Origin: Zantedeschia hybrid cultivar
Lineage: Eukaryota; Streptophyta; Magnoliopsida; Alismatales; Araceae
Assembly (NCBI GenBank): GCA_030544215.1
Contig: JARZZO010000013.1
Location: 28,689,229-28,753,228 of the forward strand
Reading direction: 5' to 3'
Length of the DNA stretch: 64,000 bases
Shown: piece by piece, positions 58,189 through 64,000 of the stretch
How the letters are laid out: each line of letters begins with the position of its first letter
Numbering within the stretch: the stretch's first letter is position 1
Program-made: the position numbers and the translations under genes
Notes under the pieces: generated by a model
Database searches by the model: none
What the model saw: only the letters and a program-made list of their open reading frames with translations
What the model was told of the DNA's origin: nothing

Positions 58189-60783
58189 TCAGCCCTCGAC
58201 AACCCCCTCCTCCTCCACCTCGACGACGTTTCGGTCAGGAGAAGGAGAGGGAGAGTCGACGACCTGCACCGCTTCAGAAGCGGCGCCTTCAGCAAGGGCA
58301 TCTTCAGCAGCAGCCTCTTCGGCATTGGCCTCTCCGGCATCGGCCTCTTCGGCATCGGCCTCTTCGGTCTCGGCCTCCTCGGCACCGGCCTCCTCGGCAT
58401 CAGCTGGAGGCGGGGCCCTCTCCGCCACGAGCTCCTCCCACCAGGATAAAAGCCCCCGGGCTTCCTCGCCCTTTGGCATGGCTTCCCCGGTCAGATCGAC
58501 GCTCGGGCATGCCCTCTGGGCGACTGCTAGCCCGAGGTCAAAAACCGCACAAGAAGCCTGCAGCTGGGCTCGGAGGATCTCCCGGGCATAGTCGTTCCCG
58601 GCCTTGTAGTTGGCCACGGCCGCCTCCGCTGCCTTTCCCAGTTCCCGCTTCAAAGTCGACACCTCCTCGACGAGGCGGCGCTTCTCCGAGGCTCGCCGAG
58701 CCTCCCTGTCCTGGGTCTGAGCTTTGAAAGTCCGGAATTCGGACTCGACCGCCGCAAGATCGCTCTTGGCCTTCTCCTTGGCCTCGGCGGCGGCACGGGC
58801 CTCTGCTGCCCTCTTCTCCAGCTGCTTCCGCGCTCGGGCACCCGCAGTCACGAGCTCCTCAACTAGGGGCTCGATGCGAGGAGCCGCCGAAGTGCCTTCC
58901 CCCGAACCAACGGGATGCGCCTCGGCTTCCAGAAGCTTACGCTGGAGCAGCTCCTGACGATGCATCAGGACACGGGTCGTCATCGAAGCCTGCGGATCGA
59001 GGGCAGATGAGGGCCAGTGGAATCAGAAGAAGAAGCTGAAGATGAGCTGAAACACTTTCGGGGTGCTCACCTGAACCGACAGACGGGCACTCATCTCCGT
59101 CAGATCGGTGATGGAGTGGGCCTTCAGCTCCTCGAAAATTGAAGGGGGAGTGAAGCTGTTGAGTAGACGAAGGCACGTCTGCGGGTCCTCCATGCTCTCC
59201 CCCGATGCGGGGTGCCGCCGCTCGAGCTGCGCCCGCGGATCGGCATCTCCCCCATCGGCTCCTGCCGATACGGCCGGAGGGGAGTCACCCCTCGGCATCT
59301 CAGGAGACGCCAACCTTGCAGCCCTTCGGGCCCCGGCGCTCCTCCTGATTAGCTGAACTTCTACCTCTCCCTCGGCCTCCTCTACCCGGGGGCGCTTCGA
59401 CGCTCGGCCGCCTCCCCGAGAGGCAAACTTAGTCTTCTGCTCCCTCTCAAGAGCAGCGGCGACTGCACGACCCTCGGCGGAGGCCGCAGTCCCGAGGCCC
59501 CCGCCTCTTGTCCTCGGACCCCCGGTACCTCGGACAGGCCTGCTCACCGCCTGCGGGGCCGGCGCCCGGCGCGAAGCGCGCTGGTCCGATAGCTGGTCGA
59601 GGAGGGCATCGAGCTGGGCCATTGCTGCAAAGCAAGAAAGGGATATCAGAACCCAAAAACAACGATCGAGTAATAGACTCAGAGCCGACTTACCCTCGGC
59701 CGAAACTTCGTCAGCCTCCAAAGCCGGAAGAGCTTCGGCCGGAGGAGCGGCAGTCCTTCCCCCGCGGACCCGCGGAGTCTCCCCGGGAGGTAGGTACGGA
59801 AAGACCCGCTCCGGATCACGCTTAGGGTCCGGCCGAACCCCGGCACCTATCAACCGCTCCGCGTCGGAGAGAAGCACCGAGACGTCGTAAGGGGCCTTCG
59901 CCTGAATGTGACCCACGATGGTACTCTGAACGGGAGACAGAACAGGAGGTCCCGAGAGTCCTTCGGCCAGCGGCACCCATTCGGTGGGGAAGGGCCACAC
60001 ACCCTTCTCCTTCTCCGGCAGAGAGACGAAGATAAACTTCCTCTTCCAGCCATGGATAGACGAAGGCTTCCCAGAGAAAATCCTCCGGCCAACCCGGGGG
60101 ACAAAGCAGTACCATTCCGACTTCCCCTGCGTCTGGATCTTGAAGAGATAGCGAAAGACATTGAGGGAGGGGCGGATTTTCACATGAGCGAAGACACTCA
60201 GGAATCCATACACACTGCGCCAAGAGTTGGGGAAGAGCTGAGAAGGGGCCAGCCCGTAGAAGCTAAGAAGATTGACGACGAAGGTGGGGAGAGGGAGACG
60301 GAATCCCGCCTCAAAGCTATCGACATAGATGGAAAAAGACCCCGGGCGAACGGTATTTGCCCTAGTGGCGGAATCGGGCCGATGGGGGGTCGTCCAAGAG
60401 GGAAGCTGAAAGTAAGAAACTAAGTTCCTCACCTCTACATCCGAAAGGGCACAGCTAGCCCCCGAAGCAACATCCGGGAGGCGGCGTTCCGAGGTGGAAG
60501 CCTGGCCCGAGTCCCGAACTTCCTGAAAAGCCTCGGCCCCGGAAGCCTCGGCCCCGAAAGCCTCGGCCTCGGGAGCCTCGGCCTCAGAAGCCTCGGTCCC
60601 AGAAGCCTCGGTCCCAGTAGCCTCGGCTCCAGAAACCTCAGTCCCGGAAGTTTCGGACCCGGAGCTTTCAGACTCCCCGGACATCGCGGAAGTAAGAGAT
60701 CCCGAGGCAAGAGGGTCCGACAGGGAGGGGGGAGTGTACTCCTCGTCCGAAGGGGTAATCTCACTAGAAGAGCTCCGGACCAT
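58189..60783 (-). CDS. Tat-4 antisense gene C: gypsy-type transposase-domain protein, three exons, intact
   Basis: Exons on the minus strand: 60783-59694 (ATG MVRSSSSEITPSDEEY), 59624-59071, 58989-58189. Introns are 69 and 81 nt with GTAAGT/TTTGCAG and GTGAGC/CCGCAG borders. The spliced frame is 814 residues without a stop. Residues about 40-85 are acidic EASGT-type repeats. Residues about 150-290 match the plant family called putative gypsy-type transposon (Transposase_28): SIYVDSFEAGFRLPLPTFV, LSFYGLAPSQLFPNSW, PSLNVFRYLF, GWKRKFIFVS. A basic stretch (RASKRPRVEE) could be a nuclear signal. The third exon is a long coiled coil with an Ala/Glu-rich acidic end. Intron 1 is a multiple of three and open, so unspliced reading is also possible. 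An ATG at 60888 in the same frame is an alternative start. Confidence 0.85.
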
Positions 60784-61676
60784 AAAGCCGCGGAGGGAGG
60801 GAAGAAGACTGAGGCTTACTCGCAGAAAGAAGGAGAGGATCTCTCCTGAACCAGGCGTCGCCTCAAGCCTCCAGACTACCACAGGCAATGCACTCTGAGG
60901 GACGAAGAGCCTCCCCCGGTAGCCGACGAAGCTCGGATGAAGCCTTCAGGAAACTGGCCTCTCGCAGGAGAAGGAAGAAGAGCTCGGGCAGTTGCAGGGG
61001 GAACGTAAGCGCGGTAGCAAGAAGAAGAACAGTGCCCCGCAGAGGGCCTGTATTTATAGAGCCCGGTCGATACGCCTCCCTCCGAAGCCTGCGGCCGAGA
61101 TCATCCCGCTCGTCCCGTCGCTCCTTCCGGATGCCCGCCACGTGTGCCGTCCTTCGGCAATGATGGCGGACCGGCTCCGGGACTTGAGGCAAGAGCGATC
61201 AGCGGCTGACAGCGCTCCGACCCTTCGGCTAACCACTCGGATACCCGCCACGCGTCCCGATCCGCAGGCGACAAAGGGAGCAGCGGCAATCCGAGCGGAG
61301 CCTCGGGCAGAGAGCCGGGGCGATCCGCGACCCACGGGCGGTCGGGATCCGTTTGTGTTTTCTCCAGAGCGGCTGGATGCGCGACGCGTGTCCCGTGCTT
61401 CCTCGCGAGGCGACGCGCCGTCCCGTCCATTTAATGAGGCCTGACGCGGGTCAGAGGTACCGACCCTTCGGCTTCTCAGCCTTCAGCCTTCGCCGACCCT
61501 CTGGGCAAGGACAAAGCGACCGCACGGCCCTCGGCCGACCGAGGGCCTCCTCTTCCAGAAGAAGGGGGAATACGACTCCCAGGAAGACGCCTGCTGTGAT
61601 TTTCTTTCTTTTTTGGCAGTTTCAGGCTATACTCTTGCCATCTCAGAACTGAGGAAGACAAGAGTGGGGGGCTATG
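60784..61676. promoter_or_regulatory. gene C promoter region and 3' end of Tat-4
   Basis: TATAAATA on the minus strand at 61051-61058, about 270 bp before the gene C ATG. GC-rich upstream sequence without a trusted ORF. The polypurine tract is at its right end. Confidence 0.6.
61660..61676 (+). promoter_or_regulatory. Tat-4 polypurine tract
   Basis: AAGAGTGGGGGGC directly before the 3' LTR. Confidence 0.8.
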
Positions 61677-62820
61677 TGATGCGGCAGAATCCGATTCGGC
61701 CCATTGCAGCAGGCCCAAACCCCATTCAGCCCAACAGCAGCAGTACTAGGCCCTCCGGCGGCCTTCGGCCCGTTAGCGGCCCAACAGCCCTCGGCCCATA
61801 AGCGGCCCCGTCGCTCCCGGCCCAGCAGGCTTCAGCCCGCCAGCGGCCCACCAGCCTACGGCCCGGGAACAGCACGGCGGCCCAGGGCCCAGCAGGCTTC
61901 GGCCCGTCAGCGGCCCAACCCCCTCCGGCCCGGTAGCCGAATCCGGCCCACTCCGGTGGCGGATCAGACGCTATGGCGGTTTATCAGTAAGCCTCCTTTT
62001 AGTCCTATATCGGCTGCCACCGTTAACCATCCGCTACCCTCCGCTATAAGTATCCTGCTACTTGTGGCCAAGGGGGGAGGGTGGAAAAACGGGTGCCCCC
62101 CTAAGCTTCCGAAACCCCTTAAAGGACTGCTGTCCGAATAGGGTTCTAGCTATTTCTTCTTGCTTCCTGAATCGAATCTTCTTCAGAAGCTAACTTGACC
62201 GTCGGAGGGGGTTCCCCTGGGCTGACGCCCGGGACTCCTGCTGACTGGTTCTTCTTCTTCTTTCCCTCCTGCAGGGGCTCGGTTCGAATCATCGCCGACC
62301 TCCCCGAGTCGGTCTCGGCCGCCGACCTCGGACTCCCCTCCCCGGTCTCGACGCCGAACGCCGGCTGCCCCGCGCCAGGAGACTCGGTCTCACGCTGAAG
62401 TAGCCTTCGGACTCGCCGTCCGAGGGCGATCCCGTCGGTCGCCCCGCGCCAGGAGACTCGGCCTCGCGCTGAAGGTGCCTTCGGACCCCCTCGTCGGAGA
62501 GAGAGCCGTCCCCCCGTCCGATCTCGGACTTTCCGGCTTCTGCTCCGACGCTCGTCTACAGCTCCGCCGACAGGAGCTCCTGCTCGCGCCGCGCCTTCGT
62601 CCGACCGAAGGAGCAGCGGCTCACTATCCAAGAGCAGCTCCGGCGGCAGATCGCGCCCCCCGCGGGCGGATCCTCCTCATCCCGAAATAGCCTCGGCTTC
62701 GCCCTGTTGTGGATCCCCGTCGGGTCCCCTCGTCATCGTTCGATCCGGACCGGCTCCGGATCCTCCTTGTTTCGGATCCCCGTTTGCGGGATCCGGTCGT
62801 GATAGATCCAGTTTACATCA
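61677..62820 (+). repeat. Tat-4 3' LTR
   Basis: 1144 bp, nearly identical to the 5' LTR, followed by ATAGC. Confidence 0.95.
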
Positions 62821-62825
62821 ATAGC
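62821..62825. repeat. target site duplication ATAGC, right copy (Tat-4)
   Basis: Matches 54713-54717. Confidence 0.92.
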
Positions 62826-64000
62826 TTTGTTAGTTAAGTTTAAAATTCAATAAAAATCAAAATTACTATCCATTTTATATTAAAAGCTTTAGATTACATT
62901 TAAATCAGTTAAACTATCTCTATGGATCGACCCGGACTCCTAAGCAATTGTTTATCATTTTCTTTCAAGTGCAGTTAATTAAGATTGAGTGAATAGTGTT
63001 AAGTGCAATGATCATCGCAATCACATCAATTTTTGGCATTGTTTCTAGAGATGTTTTTGACTGATTTTTATGCTGATCTCTTGATTTACGTATATATTTG
63101 ATTACTAACATTTTTATGATTTTTCTGTGTTGCAATAAAGAAGGGAAAATTCCAACAAAGGAGGGGTGTGATGGGAATTCTGAAAATTTAAAATCTAGAG
63201 AAAATCTGGTAAAAATAGAAGTTTTCGTGGAAAATAGGAAAAATTACTCTAGAAGGTAAATACCCCTTCTTGAATTGGTATTTTCAATTTTAGGTGACAA
63301 TTATCAGGATTTTAATTTGAGTTTTGAGTTAGATAGTTTCATTAATATAAAATCTGGAAAAAGAGAAAAAATTCAGAAAACTATTTTTGAAGATCAGAAA
63401 ATTTTAAAAAAATTGTATATAATCACAAAAATAGAGTGTGACCTATTGTAAAAATTTTAGAATTTTCTAGGTTATGGATATCTACTTTGGAGTTATTCTA
63501 TTTTAGCACTATTTATTTAACTAGTTTTCCTGTGCTGGATGCAATAAAAACAGAAAAAAATCGGGAAAAACATATTTTTATTGTTGTTTTATTGATTAGA
63601 TAGGGACATTAAATAAAAAAAGTTTACTTGAAAAAAAAATCAGCATCACAAGATTAGAAATCACACTTTCATGTTTTAGGACATACATCATTTAGAAGTC
63701 CATTAGAGTTAGATACTTTTATTTAATTTTGTCATTTATTTTATGTTGAAGATTGCGGAGAGCAAGGTGAGTTCTTTTTCTATTTTGCCAATAGCATGTT
63801 CATACATTTTTTTCTTATTTTAGCATAAAACTAACCTTGTTTGAATTGTGGTGTGCATTTCATTGTTAAAATACTTTTAAATACTTTTAAGGGCACAATC
63901 CATAACATAAGATGGGGATTTGATCACCCTTCCTTGACCCACAAATCACAGTCTCCTTACATCTTGCATTTACCCAAAGCCCAATAAAAAATAATAGCAA
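62826..64000 (+). mobile_element. probable Athila-like LTR end, primer site and start of interior
   Basis: TATGGATCGACCCGGACTCC (62921-62940) resembles the end region of plant gypsy LTRs. CACATCA (63022-63028) could be the LTR end. TGGCATTGTTTCTAGAG (63034-63050) looks like a decayed TGGCGCCGTTGCC primer site. The rest to 64000 is AT-rich with no ORF. Confidence 0.4.

Larger units (their letters stand above)
54718..62820 (+). mobile_element. Tat-4: young, internally deleted Tat-type element with antisense gene C
   Basis: LTRs 54718-55861 and 61677-62820 (1144 bp each), ATAGC duplications, primer site directly after the 5' LTR and a clear polypurine tract. Only the distal integrase remains of gag-pol. 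A 71-bp repeat array and an intact antisense gene fill the rest. Three LTR mismatches seen by eye (an A/G near 55111, C/A near 55562, C/T near 55855) point to a very recent insertion. GC content is far above the surroundings. It must have moved with proteins from a complete relative. Confidence 0.95.

Overview
The window is plant (angiosperm) nuclear repeat DNA. Every coding region I can support belongs to a mobile element, and I see no host gene, rRNA, tRNA or CRISPR array. Evidence for a plant: Ty3/gypsy Tat-lineage pol with a second (archaeal-type) RNase H, plant-mobile-domain and gypsy-type-transposase proteins, a Ty1/copia element primed by initiator tRNA-Met, and a CACTA transposase remnant. 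The species cannot be told from the sequence.

Layout, left block (1-41237): three large related Tat/Ogre-like elements are nested. Tat-3 (minus strand, oldest) ends at a 5' LTR at 39921-41237. Tat-1 (plus strand, 5' end outside the window) is inserted in the Tat-3 pol gene. Tat-2 (12091-31569, 19.5 kb, complete, 1332-bp LTRs, TSD GGGCT) is inserted in the Tat-1 3' LTR, which resumes at 31575. Comparing the copies suggests that gag, protease, G-patch, a conserved linker, RT, RNase H, second RNase H and integrase were once one reading frame. In these copies it is broken, mostly by CAG-to-TAG or TGG-to-TAG/TGA transitions plus small deletions. Downstream of integrase each plus-strand element carries two spliced genes on the opposite strand: gene A (seven phase-0 exons, plant mobile domain plus coiled coil) and gene B (two exons, a second, different plant mobile domain). 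Non-coding parts are littered with about 45-50 copies of a short imperfect inverted repeat (GGCGTC ... GACGCG).

Middle (41238-54717): a stretch resembling the promoter/first-exon region of gene A; a degenerate CACTA transposase (DUF4218-DUF4216) on the minus strand; and an old, probably Athila-like LTR split by later insertions. One of these is a minus-strand Ty1/copia element (44904-54246, TSD GAAAC) with a shortened gag and a 2.8-kb leader that holds an array of short palindromes.

Right (54718-64000): Tat-4 (54718-62820, TSD ATAGC), a very young GC-rich element (about 3 differences between its 1144-bp LTRs). It has lost gag, protease, RT and the start of integrase but keeps an intact three-exon antisense gene C (gypsy-type transposase domain plus coiled coil). 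The window ends in AT-rich DNA that is probably the start of the Athila-like element's interior.

The shared theme is that Tat-lineage elements here carry regulated, intron-containing antisense genes between integrase and the 3' LTR, of three unrelated types. All positions and counts were read by eye without alignment software.
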